Shown piece by piece: positions 1 through 6,830 of a DNA stretch of 11,002 nucleotides. How positions within the stretch are numbered: position 1 is the first letter of the stretch; each line of letters begins with the position of its first letter. Origin of the DNA: Synechococcus sp. CO36386bin_37. GTDB lineage: Bacteria > Cyanobacteriota > Cyanobacteriia > PCC-6307 > Cyanobiaceae. The stretch lies in assembly GCA_011525445.1 (NCBI GenBank), contig WTGE01000437.1, positions 1-11,002 of the forward strand, given 5' to 3'. The notes beneath the pieces were generated by a model. It ran no database searches. It saw nothing but the letters and a program-made list of their open reading frames with translations, and was not told the DNA's origin. The translations under genes were made by a program, and so were the position numbers.

Positions 1-1
1 G

Positions 2-370
2 GGTGGGCATCAGTCCCCAGTGCAGGCAAGCTCTCAGATCCTCCGGTTGGAAGAGTTGTCCCAGAACAAGTATTGGCTGATGAAGTCCTGCCGCCCTCAG
101 TTCGATTCCCTCCTGGAGTGTTGCAACACCCAAGCTGGTGGCACCTCCCTGGACGGCGGCTTTCGCTACGGTTTCTGCCCCGTGTCCATAGCCGTCTGCT
201 TTCACGACGGCCATCAGCTCGCATGAAGGAGCGAGGTGGCGTTTCAGAGAACGCGCATTGGCTTCAATCGCTGAGGTGGACACCTCCAGCCAGGCGCGCT
301 GCCTTGGGTCTGCCTCAACCGGATGATGAATCCAGGGAGTGTTTCGGTCGTCGAGGATCTGATCTCGCAT
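2..370 (-). CDS. alr: Alanine racemase, N-terminal part (cut by window edge)
   Basis: Converts L-alanine to D-alanine with pyridoxal phosphate, supplying D-Ala for peptidoglycan in the cytoplasm. About 123 codons are visible, reading leftward off the window, so the stop and the C-terminal beta domain are missing. The PLP-lysine signature AVVKADGYGHG lies at about residues 54-64, with the Schiff-base lysine at K57. Upstream of it, RAWLEVSTSAIEANARSL (about 25-42) matches the usual first strand and helix of the family, and GVATLQEGIELRAAG follows. The ATG at 370 leaves a roughly 24-residue lead before that strand, longer than in many homologues. The frame stays open further upstream, but no other ATG lies before the divergent HNH gene. 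No clear ribosome binding site is seen. The 72-nt gap to the HNH gene must hold both divergent promoters. Identification is strong; the start is less sure. Confidence 0.93.
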   Translation of the reverse strand, partial: MRDQILDDRNTPWIHHPVEADPRQRAWLEVSTSAIEANARSLKRHLAPSCELMAVVKADGYGHGAETVAKAAVQGGATSLGVATLQEGIELRAAGLHQPILVLGQLFQPEDLRACLHWGLMPT

Positions 371-442
371 TCCAGCAGGGTAGTGAAGATCACAAAGACC
401 AATTGGTAATTCTCGATAAACTGTTTTAGTCAGGGAGCGGGC
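371..442. promoter_or_regulatory. Divergent intergenic region between alr and the HNH gene
   Basis: These 72 nt separate two genes that point away from each other, so promoters for both should lie here or just inside the coding ends. The part from about 401 to 430 is AT-rich. A TTGGTA hexamer (404-409) resembles a -35 box for the plus strand, but no good -10 box sits at the right distance. I therefore assign no exact promoter; the call rests on gene orientation. Confidence 0.4.
432..437 (+). promoter_or_regulatory. Shine-Dalgarno site of the HNH gene
   Basis: AGGGAG lies 5 nt before the ATG at 443 and matches the anti-Shine-Dalgarno core. It supports that ATG as the start. Such a site is absent before most of the minus-strand genes in the window. 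Confidence 0.7.
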
Positions 443-940
443 ATGGGCCAAGTACTCGTTCTCAATGCATCTTATGAACCGCTCAATATCACTACATGGC
501 GTCGAGCCATGGTGATGTTGATAAAGGGGAAAGCTGAAGGTTTAGAGCATGATCACAGCCGGATCATCCGACATGGCATCCATCTGCCAACTGTGATTCG
601 GCTCGTGCAGTTTGTGAGGGTTCCTTTTCGTCAGCTTCCACTTACGCGCCGCAACGTGTTTCAGCGTGACAACCACTGCTGTCAATACTGTGGTTCGACA
701 GAACAGCTGTCCATCGATCACGTCTTGCCCCGGAGTCGCGGTGGAGCTGACAGCTGGGACAACATCACCACTGCATGCGTGATATGTAATGTCCGCAAGG
801 GAAATCGAACGCCGCAGGAGGCAGAAATGCCGTTGAATCGCACGCCACGTCGTCCTCACAGCAGTCTCAGTTTTGAGGCTGTGCGTCAGATTGATTCCGG
901 GCGTCATCTCGAGTGGGCCAAGTATGTGATCGGTGCTTAA
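443..940 (+). CDS. HNH endonuclease family protein
   Basis: Small (165 aa) protein of the HNH nuclease superfamily; substrate and biological role unknown. The C-terminal half carries a zinc-knuckle HNH fold. Paired cysteines C80/C83 (CQYC) are followed by the catalytic-type IDHVLPRSRGG (D92, H93), then DN with N107, the second pair C112/C115 (CVIC), and NVRKGNRTP. All metal-binding and catalytic-type residues therefore look intact. The N-terminal 70 residues (VLVLNASYEPLNITTWRRA and the following strand region) match a lead domain seen in a stand-alone HNH family widespread in cyanobacteria. No methyltransferase, specificity subunit, intein or phage gene is adjacent, so this does not look like a restriction or homing unit. 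The gene converges on prfA with only 11 nt between the stops. The start is supported by AGGGAG. Family assignment is strong; function is unassigned. Confidence 0.9.
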   Translation: MGQVLVLNASYEPLNITTWRRAMVMLIKGKAEGLEHDHSRIIRHGIHLPTVIRLVQFVRVPFRQLPLTRRNVFQRDNHCCQYCGSTEQLSIDHVLPRSRGGADSWDNITTACVICNVRKGNRTPQEAEMPLNRTPRRPHSSLSFEAVRQIDSGRHLEWAKYVIGA

Positions 941-951
941 GGAGAACTGGT

Positions 952-2046
952 TTAATCGGCTTGTTCGCTGAGATCGGCGAGTTTGCTGCGTTGTTCCTCG
1001 GCGATGCAGGCGTTGATGACATCATCCAATTGGCCTTCAAGAACTGGATCAAGACTGAAATTACGTCCGAGGCGGTGATCCGTGATGCGATTGTCTTTGG
1101 AGTTGTAAGTACGGATTTTTTCACTGCGATCACCTGTGCCAACCTGTGCTCGTCTTGCTGATCGCTCGCTCGCATTGGCTTCTGCGAGCTGACGTTCGTA
1201 AAGTTTGGCACGCAGAATTTCAAGGGCACGTTCGCGGTTCTGCATCTGGGAGCGTTCCTGTGTACAAAACACCCTTATGCCTGTTGGCTTGTGCATAAGA
1301 TCCACCGCCGTCTCGACCTTATTGACGTTCTGACCACCGGCACCTCCTGATCTGGCGGTACTGATGTCGAGATCGCGCGGATCGATCTCCACCTCCACAG
1401 GATCAGCCTCTGGCATCACTGCCACCGTGGCCGTTGAGGTGTGAACCCGTCCTTGTGATTCTGTGGAGGGGACACGCTGCACCCGATGAACACCGGCTTC
1501 GAACTTAAGTTCGCTGAATACGGCATCTCCCTTCACCGAGAGGATCAATTCCTTGTAGCCACCCAAATCAGCTTCGTTTGCGCTGACTGGTTTCACATTC
1601 CATCCGCGTCGATTGCTGAAGCGCTCATACATTCGAGCCAGGTCTCCAGCCCATAGACAAGCCTCATCTCCTCCTGCACCAGCTCTTATTTCCAGCATCA
1701 CGCTGCGCTCATCTCTTGGATCCTTGGGCAGCAAAGCCAATGTGATTCTTTGAATCAGATCGGCGTGATGACGGTCGAGCTCTTCAATCTCTTGTTGAGC
1801 CAATTCCTCCATGGCTGAATCGCCACGACTTTCTTTAAGCAGTCTTTTGGCTTGGATTTGCTCTGACTCCACCTTTTGGAGGGTGGTGTAGTCCAGAACA
1901 AGTGGTTCAAGGCGTGAGCGCTCTCGAGCAATGGTTTCCAGCCGTTGGGGATCCGCTGCCACATCAGGATCTGCAAGCTGGCGCTCCAAGTTATGGAAGC
2001 TGCTGCTTGCCGCCTCAAGGCGACTGATCAGAGTTGTTGTGTCCAT
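952..2046 (-). CDS. prfA: Peptide chain release factor 1 (RF1)
   Basis: Recognises UAA and UAG in the ribosomal A site and triggers peptide release. The 364-aa length is usual for RF1. The codon-reading tripeptide is PST at 193-195, in [14 protein letters not shown]; it fits the RF1 PxT pattern, not the SPF of RF2. The catalytic GGQ is at 237-239, in [16 protein letters not shown], where the glutamine is the usual target of PrmC methylation. An earlier RAGAGGDEA stretch (121-129) and the C-terminal [15 protein letters not shown] are also family signatures. The ATG at 2046 is preceded directly by GGAGGAG, the strongest ribosome binding site in the window, with unusually short spacing. It is the last gene of the minus-strand array, 106 nt after rpmE, and that gap contains a long inverted repeat. 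No programmed frameshift (an RF2 trait) is present. Confidence 0.98.
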   Translation of the reverse strand: MDTTTLISRLEAASSSFHNLERQLADPDVAADPQRLETIARERSRLEPLVLDYTTLQKVESEQIQAKRLLKESRGDSAMEELAQQEIEELDRHHADLIQRITLALLPKDPRDERSVMLEIRAGAGGDEACLWAGDLARMYERFSNRRGWNVKPVSANEADLGGYKELILSVKGDAVFSELKFEAGVHRVQRVPSTESQGRVHTSTATVAVMPEADPVEVEIDPRDLDISTARSGGAGGQNVNKVETAVDLMHKPTGIRVFCTQERSQMQNRERALEILRAKLYERQLAEANASERSARRAQVGTGDRSEKIRTYNSKDNRITDHRLGRNFSLDPVLEGQLDDVINACIAEEQRSKLADLSEQAD

Positions 2047-2053
2047 CTCCTCC
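2047..2053 (-). promoter_or_regulatory. Shine-Dalgarno site of prfA
   Basis: On the minus strand GGAGGAG abuts the prfA ATG; the GGAGG core ends only 2 nt before the start codon. This is stronger in sequence but tighter in spacing than is typical. It fixes the prfA start and stands out because most other minus-strand genes here lack any such site. Confidence 0.65.
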
Positions 2054-2063
2054 GTGAGCAGTC

Positions 2064-2117
2064 ATCACAATTACCTCCCATCGCGGACGAGATGTCACGA
2101 AGGGAGGTGGTTGTGAT
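2064..2117. repeat. 16-bp inverted repeat in the rpmE-prfA gap
   Basis: The left arm at 2064-2079 and the right arm at 2102-2117 pair at 14 of 16 positions, around a 22-nt loop. In plus-strand RNA the two remaining positions would be G-U wobbles; in the minus-strand transcript of this operon they are C-A mismatches splitting the stem into 7 and 7 bp. No U-tract follows in the minus direction, so it is not a standard intrinsic terminator. It ends 17 nt before the prfA start codon and could be a processing site, a protein-binding site or a regulator of prfA translation. Function is inferred only from position. Confidence 0.6.
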
Positions 2118-2131
2118 CCCAGGTGCTGGGA
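2117..2131. repeat. Short perfect hairpin beside the larger inverted repeat
   Basis: A perfect 6-bp inverted repeat (TCCCAG and CTGGGA) with a 3-nt loop directly adjoins the larger repeat on the rpmE side, 21 nt after the rpmE stop. It has no U-tract. It may be part of a composite structure at the rpmE 3' end, but it is short enough to be chance. Confidence 0.3.
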
Positions 2132-2152
2132 CTTGATTGAAACGACTGGTGG

Positions 2153-2416
2153 TCAGGATTCCTTGGACTTTTTTTGGTCTGATTTTTTTTCAGCTGTAGC
2201 AGAATCCACACTTCCCATGCCGTACTTGCGCATGAAACGGTCGACACGCCCCTCCGTGTCAAGAATCTTCTGTGTGCCTGTAAAAAACGGATGATTCCCG
2301 CTCCAGACATCCACATTGATTTCAGGTTGGGTTGAACCTGTGGTCATGACCACTTCGCCGTTGCAGATGACCTTGGCGTCCGGATACCAAGTTGGGTGAA
2401 TGTCGGGTTTAGGCAT
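2153..2416 (-). CDS. rpmE: 50S ribosomal protein L31 (Cys-less type)
   Basis: L31 sits at the 50S central protuberance and helps bridge the subunits. The 87-aa protein opens with MPKPDIHPTWYPDAKV and has the conserved NVDVWSGNHPFFTG (34-47) and GRVDRFMRKYG signatures. The four zinc-binding cysteines of the Cys-containing form are replaced: by alignment with the E. coli protein they become I, N, W and N. The only cysteine (C18) lies one position away and cannot make a site alone, so this is the zinc-independent form. The tail after about residue 72 is rich in K, S, E and D, longer than in E. coli. It lies 33 nt after rpsI and is followed by the structured gap before prfA. No ribosome binding site is visible. 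Confidence 0.96.
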   Translation of the reverse strand: MPKPDIHPTWYPDAKVICNGEVVMTTGSTQPEINVDVWSGNHPFFTGTQKILDTEGRVDRFMRKYGMGSVDSATAEKKSDQKKSKES

Positions 2417-2449
2417 GACAAACGAAAGGTTTGGGTGTCGGTTTGATGA

Positions 2450-2857
2450 TCAGCGTTTGGAGAATTGAGGCGCTTTACGTGCCTTCTTGAGGCCATATTT
2501 GCGACGCTCCTTGGCACGAGGGTCACGACTGAGGTGGCCCTCCGTTTTCAGAGGTTTGCGGTTGTCTACGGAGAGTTCGCAGAGGGCCCGAGCTGCACCC
2601 TGTTTGATGGCGTCAGCCTGTCCTGTCAGGCCTCCACCACGAACATTAACCAGGATGTCGTACTCATTTCCTAACCCTAAAGTTTGCAGTGGAGCTTTGA
2701 CAGCTGCCATGTAGGCAGGGTTGTAATTCAGGTAGTTGTCACCGGGCCGACCGTTGATGGTGACCGTGCCGTTACCTGGCACCAAACGGACGCGAGCGAC
2801 TGATGTCTTGCGGCGACCTGTGCCCCAATAGACGACGGAGTTGTTTGTGCTACTCAT
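2450..2857 (-). CDS. rpsI: 30S ribosomal protein S9
   Basis: S9 is a 30S head protein whose C-terminal tail reaches the P-site tRNA. The 135-aa product shows [16 protein letters not shown] near the N terminus, [20 protein letters not shown] in the middle and a basic C terminus ending in QFSKR, the invariant S9 end. The start ATG overlaps the rplM stop in an ATGA arrangement (4 nt shared), which implies coupled translation. The L13-S9 pairing is near universal in bacteria and confirms the call. There is no separate Shine-Dalgarno sequence, in keeping with coupling. Confidence 0.98.
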   Translation of the reverse strand: MSSTNNSVVYWGTGRRKTSVARVRLVPGNGTVTINGRPGDNYLNYNPAYMAAVKAPLQTLGLGNEYDILVNVRGGGLTGQADAIKQGAARALCELSVDNRKPLKTEGHLSRDPRAKERRKYGLKKARKAPQFSKR

Positions 2858-3306
2858 TGTGCTGAAGCGGCAGGATCGAGCTGAAGAGTCTTGGGTTGCT
2901 GGGCTGCATGGGGATGCTCGGTGCCCTTGTAAACCTTGAGTTTGCGGAACAATTGACGCCCGAGAGCATTGTGCGGAAGCATCCCTTTGATCGCCTTTTC
3001 AACGATGCGTTCGGGAAGACGCTCTTGAAGATGCTCAAAGGTTTCCACCTTCATCCCACCGGGACGGCCGGAATGGCGCCGATACAACTTTTGCTGTGGT
3101 TTCTTGCCTGATACCCGGATCTTGTCCGCGTTCACCACAATCACAAAGTCGCCAGTATCTAGATGGGGAGTGAAGCTGGCTTTGTTTTTTCCTCGCAGCA
3201 CAGAGGCCACTTCAGTCGCCAGGCGACCGAGGGTTTGATTCTCAGCGTCAACCAGATACCACTGGCGTTCGATCGAATCAATGGAAGGAACTGAGGTCTT
3301 GTTCAT
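2854..3306 (-). CDS. rplM: 50S ribosomal protein L13
   Basis: L13 is an early-assembly 23S-binding protein of the large subunit. I chose the ATG at 3306, giving 150 aa beginning [20 protein letters not shown]. The frame stays open to 3366, but that extension has no family likeness. Conserved stretches include [19 protein letters not shown], the [12 protein letters not shown] strand, [12 protein letters not shown] and [20 protein letters not shown]. The long gap upstream (166 nt after truA) suggests an own promoter or leader. A GC-rich palindrome (3311-3322) sits just before the start, where a ribosome binding site would be expected. The gene is translationally coupled to rpsI. Confidence 0.97.
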   Translation of the reverse strand: MNKTSVPSIDSIERQWYLVDAENQTLGRLATEVASVLRGKNKASFTPHLDTGDFVIVVNADKIRVSGKKPQQKLYRRHSGRPGGMKVETFEHLQERLPERIVEKAIKGMLPHNALGRQLFRKLKVYKGTEHPHAAQQPKTLQLDPAASAQ

Positions 3307-3310
3307 CGCG

Positions 3311-3322
3311 CCGGCAGGCCGG
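3311..3322 (-). promoter_or_regulatory. GC-rich palindrome in the rplM leader
   Basis: CCGGCCTGCCGG on the minus strand can fold as a 4- to 5-bp GC hairpin ending 4 nt before the rplM ATG, replacing any Shine-Dalgarno sequence. It could modulate ribosome access, and many ribosomal protein mRNAs are autoregulated. It is short, so function is speculative. Confidence 0.3.
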
Positions 3323-3366
3323 TTCTCATATACCCCGTTTCGAGCAACGGAGCTGGGCAGGAGCAT

Positions 3367-3386
3367 CAGACCACGATCGTGATCTG
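3367..3386. promoter_or_regulatory. 20-nt near-perfect palindrome in the truA-rplM gap
   Basis: CAGATCACGATCGTGGTCTG (minus strand) is symmetric at all but one base pair. In the minus-strand RNA that pair is a G-U wobble, so an 8-bp stem with a GATC loop forms completely. It lies 60 nt before the rplM start and has no U-tract after it, so it is not a simple terminator. It could be an operator for a dimeric regulator or an RNA leader element. No confident promoter was seen: a TTGAAA box at 3431-3436 has its best -10 partner (3405-3410) 20 nt away, too far. Confidence 0.45.
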
Positions 3387-3472
3387 AATAAAGCTCAAAG
3401 ATAAAGTTTACCTTGTCGACGGTTCAGGGATTTCAATTCTCAACCATCGAAGCTGGCTCTCAGGCAATGGGC

Positions 3473-4363
3473 TTATTGGTTTTGCGGCCATGGCTGAGGA
3501 TCCGGTGGTGGATCGCAAGTCGCCAGAGCAAGCCGCGGCTGACAATCGTACCAGCCACCTTTGCTGAACAGATTCTCTGGGTATCCTGCTCTCAGCAAGC
3601 AGAGGCCATGAGGCGGGGCTGCTTCTCGGACTTCATGACGGCGGCAGTCGCGCCAGCGCAGCTCAAATCTCATCGGAGTGAGACGATGTTCGCCTACGGC
3701 GACAAGCTGACCCATCAAGAGGCGGACCATCCCGTACAGGAAACCGCTGGCTTGAATCTCTATTCTGAGCAGATCTCCCTCTCGTTCAAGACTGATGTCT
3801 TGTACGGTTGTTCTAGAATGAATGCGACGACTGCCCGCTTTTTGAAAGGCCGCGAAATCATGTTCGCCAACGAGTGAAGACAGGGCCTGAGCCATGGCAT
3901 TTTCGTCAAGTTTTGTCTGATAGCGGTGCCAACACCAGGGCGCCAAAAACAAGTTGGGTCGACGGCCGTTGTAAATCGTGTACCTGTAGCGTCGATAGCT
4001 TGCGGAATGGCATGCATGCCAATTCAAGGGGCGGTCAATGGATTCTCTGACCCGAATGCTGGAAGGAAGACGTCCATTCAGTGCTGGTGCCCATCGCTTG
4101 GCTGGTATAGGACCGCAACAGTCAAAGTGAACAACTTGACCTGAAGCGTGCACACCCGAGTCAGTGCGTCCGGCTGCGACGGCCTGAATGGGGCGGTGGG
4201 GGTCAAGCTCCGCTATGGCTTTCTCCAGCACTGCCTGCACGCTTTGCCTCTGAACTTGTTTTTGTCGTTGCCACCCACAAAAACAAGATCCCTCATATTG
4301 CAAACTCAGACCAATTCTGCGAACAGCAGCGATCGGCGCCTCAGCTGAGGGAACTTGAACCAC
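3473..4363 (-). CDS. truA: tRNA pseudouridine(38-40) synthase
   Basis: Isomerises uridines at positions 38, 39 and 40 of the tRNA anticodon stem-loop to pseudouridine. The 296-aa product has the family opening [18 protein letters not shown] (17-34), the catalytic motif [14 protein letters not shown] with the essential aspartate at D68, the [11 protein letters not shown] stretch, and [14 protein letters not shown] near the C-terminal half. The last 35 or so residues (after [13 protein letters not shown]) form a variable, proline-rich tail. The start is GTG at 4363; no ATG lies near the conserved N terminus. It follows rplQ by 35 nt and precedes the long rplM leader, a modification enzyme embedded among ribosomal protein genes, as is usual in cyanobacteria and many other bacteria. 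Confidence 0.97.
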   Translation of the reverse strand: MVQVPSAEAPIAAVRRIGLSLQYEGSCFCGWQRQKQVQRQSVQAVLEKAIAELDPHRPIQAVAAGRTDSGVHASGQVVHFDCCGPIPAKRWAPALNGRLPSSIRVRESIDRPLNWHACHSASYRRYRYTIYNGRRPNLFLAPWCWHRYQTKLDENAMAQALSSLVGEHDFAAFQKAGSRRIHSRTTVQDISLEREGDLLRIEIQASGFLYGMVRLLMGQLVAVGEHRLTPMRFELRWRDCRRHEVREAAPPHGLCLLRAGYPENLFSKGGWYDCQPRLALATCDPPPDPQPWPQNQ

Positions 4364-4398
4364 ACGCGATGGGCTTGATGCCGAGAGTGTGAGATGGG

Positions 4399-4749
4399 TC
4401 AGACCAACTCAATGATGGCCATTTCAGCGTTGTCACCACGACGCGGCACAGTACGGGTAATGCGGGTGTAACCGCCATTGCGATCTCCATAACGCTTGGG
4501 AGCTTTCTCAAAAAGAGCATGCACCAACTGTTTGTCATAGACGTAGCCAAGAACGCGGCGGCGAGAGGCAAGGCTGCCATCCTTAGCCAGGGTGATCATG
4601 CGTTCAGCTTCATCGCGCAGCGCTTTTGCTCTCGCTTTGGTTGTTGTGACGCGACCCTCACGGATGAGTTGTGTGGTCAGCCCTCGAAGCAAAGCCTTGC
4701 GTTGGTCAGCAGGGCGGCCAAGCAGGGGAACTCGACATTGGTGACGCAT
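4399..4749 (-). CDS. rplQ: 50S ribosomal protein L17
   Basis: L17 binds 23S rRNA on the outer face of the large subunit near the exit tunnel. I place the start at the ATG at 4749, giving 116 aa from [20 protein letters not shown], the standard beginning. A longer frame starting at 4815 would overlap rpoA by 38 nt and adds 22 residues with no family likeness. Signature regions are the [20 protein letters not shown] helix, [14 protein letters not shown] and the C-terminal [17 protein letters not shown] with IIELV. It follows rpoA by 28 nt, the universal alpha-L17 pair. No Shine-Dalgarno sequence is seen before it. Confidence 0.97.
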   Translation of the reverse strand: MRHQCRVPLLGRPADQRKALLRGLTTQLIREGRVTTTKARAKALRDEAERMITLAKDGSLASRRRVLGYVYDKQLVHALFEKAPKRYGDRNGGYTRITRTVPRRGDNAEMAIIELV

Positions 4750-4777
4750 GTTACTGAGAAATGAAGGATGGAAGGGG

Positions 4778-5716
4778 TCAGACGCTGGTGCGACTTTGGG
4801 GGATCGAAATGCCAATCCGTTCGAGAGCTTCGATCACTTCATCTGCTGATTTGGAACCGAAGTTTTTGATTTCGAGGAGATCCTCGTAACTGAAGCCCAT
4901 CAAGTCAGAGACTGAATTGACCTGTGCACGCTTGAGACAGTTGTAAGCACGAACGGAAAGATTAAGCTCTTCGAGGGGGATCTGAGCTTCTGCCGACGGC
5001 TCTGGCTCTACACCAGGCTCCTCGACCATGGTTACTGTGGCTAAGGGTTGGAACAGTTCGATGAGCTGATTGGCCGCCTGAGCAATAGCATCATCGGGGG
5101 TCATCGACCCATCGGTAACCACTTCCATGCGGAGGCGTTCACGGGCCGAACCACCTTCTGCAACTGCTGTTTCGTCTGTCGTGAAATTCACCCTCTGAAC
5201 GGGCATGAACACAGCATCGATTTGAAGGAGATCGATGGCGCTTGTGTCTTCGTTGTGACGGTCCACAGGTCGATAACCCACTCCACGCTCGACGTGGACC
5301 TCAAGCTCAAGGCTGTGCCCTTCACTGACTGTGGCGATGGGACGCTCGCCGTCAACAACCTGAACCTGAGAAGAAAATTGGAGGTCTTTAGCTTTTACAG
5401 TCCTCGGCCCTGAAACAATCAGACGACCGATTTCGAGCTCATCAGTGCGGCTGTGAACTGTCAACTGTTTGCAGTTGAGCAGAATATCGAGAACATCTTC
5501 GCGCACGCCAGGAATCGTTGCGTACTCATGGTTGACACCCGCGATGCGGACCGCTGTTACGGCAGTCCCTTCGAGATTTCCCATCAGCATCCTTCTGAGG
5601 GAGTTCCCAAGAGTTGTTGCTTGACCACGCTCGAGGGGGCCGATGAGAAAAACACCCGTTTGTGAGCGATCGTCAGTGATCTGATGCTCAATACGGTCGA
5701 TCTGGTATTGCAACAC
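4778..5716 (-). CDS. rpoA: DNA-directed RNA polymerase subunit alpha
   Basis: Alpha dimerises to nucleate RNA polymerase assembly, and its C-terminal domain contacts UP elements and activators. The product is 312 aa. The N-terminal domain (about 1-230) contains [22 protein letters not shown] (21-42), and [13 protein letters not shown] and [12 protein letters not shown] follow. An acidic, proline-containing linker ([14 protein letters not shown], 231-244) leads to the alpha-[19 protein letters not shown] carries R256, N259 and K262, aligned to the E. coli DNA-contact residues R265, N268 and K271, and [12 protein letters not shown] forms the helix-hairpin-helix part. The start is GTG at 5716, followed by the conserved [10 protein letters not shown]. 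It lies 52 nt after rpsK. The rpsD gene found between them in many bacteria is absent. Confidence 0.98.
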   Translation of the reverse strand: MLQYQIDRIEHQITDDRSQTGVFLIGPLERGQATTLGNSLRRMLMGNLEGTAVTAVRIAGVNHEYATIPGVREDVLDILLNCKQLTVHSRTDELEIGRLIVSGPRTVKAKDLQFSSQVQVVDGERPIATVSEGHSLELEVHVERGVGYRPVDRHNEDTSAIDLLQIDAVFMPVQRVNFTTDETAVAEGGSARERLRMEVVTDGSMTPDDAIAQAANQLIELFQPLATVTMVEEPGVEPEPSAEAQIPLEELNLSVRAYNCLKRAQVNSVSDLMGFSYEDLLEIKNFGSKSADEVIEALERIGISIPQSRTSV

Positions 5717-5768
5717 GGGCTGAGGCGGAAAGTGGGTAAGGGGGCCTGGACTGAATTGGATGAACCGT

Positions 5769-6161
5769 CTAGACGCGGCGCCGTTTGGAGCGCCGGCAAC
5801 CGTTGTGGGGCAGGGGGGTGACGTCGCGGATCAATGTGATTTCTAGGCCTGCGACCTGTAGGGCGCGAATGGCGGTTTCCCGACCTGAGCCTGGTCCACG
5901 CACGAGGACTTCAATCTGACGCATTCCTTGCTCGAGGGCCCGGCGCGCTGCAGCTTCAGCAGCTGTTTGGGCTGCGAAAGGTGTTCCTTTTCGTGCTCCT
6001 TTGAACCCACTTGCACCAGCCGATGACCAGGAAATGACCTCGCCAGTGGTGTCAGTGATGGATACGATCGTGTTGTTGAAGGTGCTTTGGATATGTGCAA
6101 CCCCGTTGGGGACGTTGCGTTTGGCCTTTTTGGGACCTGATTTTTTTGTTGGCTTGGCCAT
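5769..6161 (-). CDS. rpsK: 30S ribosomal protein S11
   Basis: S11 lies on the 30S platform next to the mRNA exit channel. The 130-aa product has a basic N terminus ([11 protein letters not shown]), then [28 protein letters not shown] split over two strands, [18 protein letters not shown], the [15 protein letters not shown] motif (about 87-101) and the near-invariant end [17 protein letters not shown]. The length matches the family. It starts at ATG 6161, 67 nt after rpsM and without a Shine-Dalgarno sequence. Only weak, scattered complementarity was seen in that gap. Confidence 0.98.
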   Translation of the reverse strand: MAKPTKKSGPKKAKRNVPNGVAHIQSTFNNTIVSITDTTGEVISWSSAGASGFKGARKGTPFAAQTAAEAAARRALEQGMRQIEVLVRGPGSGRETAIRALQVAGLEITLIRDVTPLPHNGCRRSKRRRV

Positions 6162-6228
6162 GGGCTAGAGCCTGGAGAGGGATAGTTCTGAAGTAATGGA
6201 AGGAAAGAGCCGACTGAATCAGGCTGGC

Positions 6229-6594
6229 TTATTTCTTCTTGCCGGCTACGGTTTTCCGTGCACCACGGCGGGTGCGAGCGTTGGTTCGTGTTCGTTGACC
6301 ACGGACGGGCAGACTCATTCGGTGGCGACGTCCGCGCAAGCATCCAATGTCTTGAAGACGCTTGAGAGCCATGCCCTCCTGCCGCCTCAAGTCTCCCTCA
6401 ATCGTGAAGGATTCAGTGGCATTGCGTAGTTTCTGGACATCGTTGTCCTCGAGGTCCTTAACGCGGATGTCAGGGTTGACTCCGGTTTTCATGAGGATGG
6501 ATTTGGCCCTGGTGGAGCCAATTCCATAGATGTAAGTAAGTGCGACTTCGATCCGCTTGTCGCGGGGAATGTCTACACCAGCAATCCTTGCCAC
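6229..6594 (-). CDS. rpsM: 30S ribosomal protein S13
   Basis: S13 is a 30S head protein contacting the 50S central protuberance and P-site tRNA. The 121-aa product starts [19 protein letters not shown], contains [15 protein letters not shown] (helix-two-turn-helix), the [22 protein letters not shown] block and the C-terminal [17 protein letters not shown] (about 95-111) with a lysine-rich end. The start is GTG at 6594; the next residues match the family opening exactly, so no other start fits. A GC hairpin (6622-6637) lies 27 nt upstream, in the 75-nt gap after rpmJ. Confidence 0.98.
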   Translation of the reverse strand: MARIAGVDIPRDKRIEVALTYIYGIGSTRAKSILMKTGVNPDIRVKDLEDNDVQKLRNATESFTIEGDLRRQEGMALKRLQDIGCLRGRRHRMSLPVRGQRTRTNARTRRGARKTVAGKKK

Positions 6595-6621
6595 TGAGCA
6601 AATAATCGAGGGGGGACAGAT

Positions 6622-6637
6622 GCCGCCTTCAGGCGGC
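6622..6637 (-). promoter_or_regulatory. GC hairpin in the rpsM leader
   Basis: On the minus strand GCCGCC and GGCGGC form a perfect 6-bp GC stem around a TGAA tetraloop, 32 nt after the rpmJ stop and 27 nt before the rpsM start. What follows is C-rich, not U-rich, so it does not look like an intrinsic terminator. By position it could be an mRNA stabiliser or a translational control site for the alpha-operon genes. That is an inference; the known rpsM leader pseudoknot of enteric bacteria is a different structure. Confidence 0.5.
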
Positions 6638-6669
6638 GAATGATGCGGTCACAATATGAAACGAGGGAA

Positions 6670-6783
6670 TCATCCCTGGCGTTGCTTGTGCTTTGGGTTC
6701 GGGCAGATCACCATGACCCTGCCATGGCGACGAATCACCCGGCACTTTTCACACATTTTCTTGACCGAGGCTCGCACCTTCAT
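6670..6783 (-). CDS. rpmJ: 50S ribosomal protein L36
   Basis: L36 is the smallest large-subunit protein; it binds 23S rRNA near the L6/L7-L12 side. The 37-aa product begins [19 protein letters not shown] and ends [12 protein letters not shown]. All four zinc ligands of the Cys-containing form are present: C11, C14, C27 and H32. So L36 here is zinc-binding while L31 in the same array is not. It lies 47 nt after adk and 75 nt before rpsM. In many bacteria map and infA sit between adk and this gene; neither fits here. The ATG at 6783 is the only sensible start. Confidence 0.97.
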   Translation of the reverse strand: MKVRASVKKMCEKCRVIRRHGRVMVICPNPKHKQRQG

Positions 6784-6830
6784 GGGGTGTGGCTTTCCAA
6801 AATTCCAAACAGCGAATTTACCACAGCGGC

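Noticed and set aside
20..429. Two plus-strand open frames (20-226 and 73-429)
   Set aside because: They lie opposite the alr reading frame, which carries the AVVKADGYGHG signature; the plus-strand products resemble nothing and have no ribosome binding site.
3413..3877. Plus-strand open frame of 154 codons antisense to truA
   Set aside because: It is a shadow of the clear truA gene; the product has no recognisable domain.
4750..4815. N-terminal extension of L17 into rpoA
   Set aside because: The 22 extra residues match no L17 protein and overlap the rpoA end; the ATG at 4749 gives the standard start. The same reasoning rejects extensions of L13 (to 3366), SecY (to 8775), L15 (to 9302) and S5 (to 9997).
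5048..5413. Plus-strand open frame of 121 codons antisense to rpoA
   Set aside because: Shadow of the rpoA coding sequence, with no family likeness.
6162..6228. Possible leader structure in the rpsM-rpsK gap (AGCCTG with CAGGCT)
   Set aside because: Only 6 bp across a loop of more than 40 nt, with no U-tract; easily chance.
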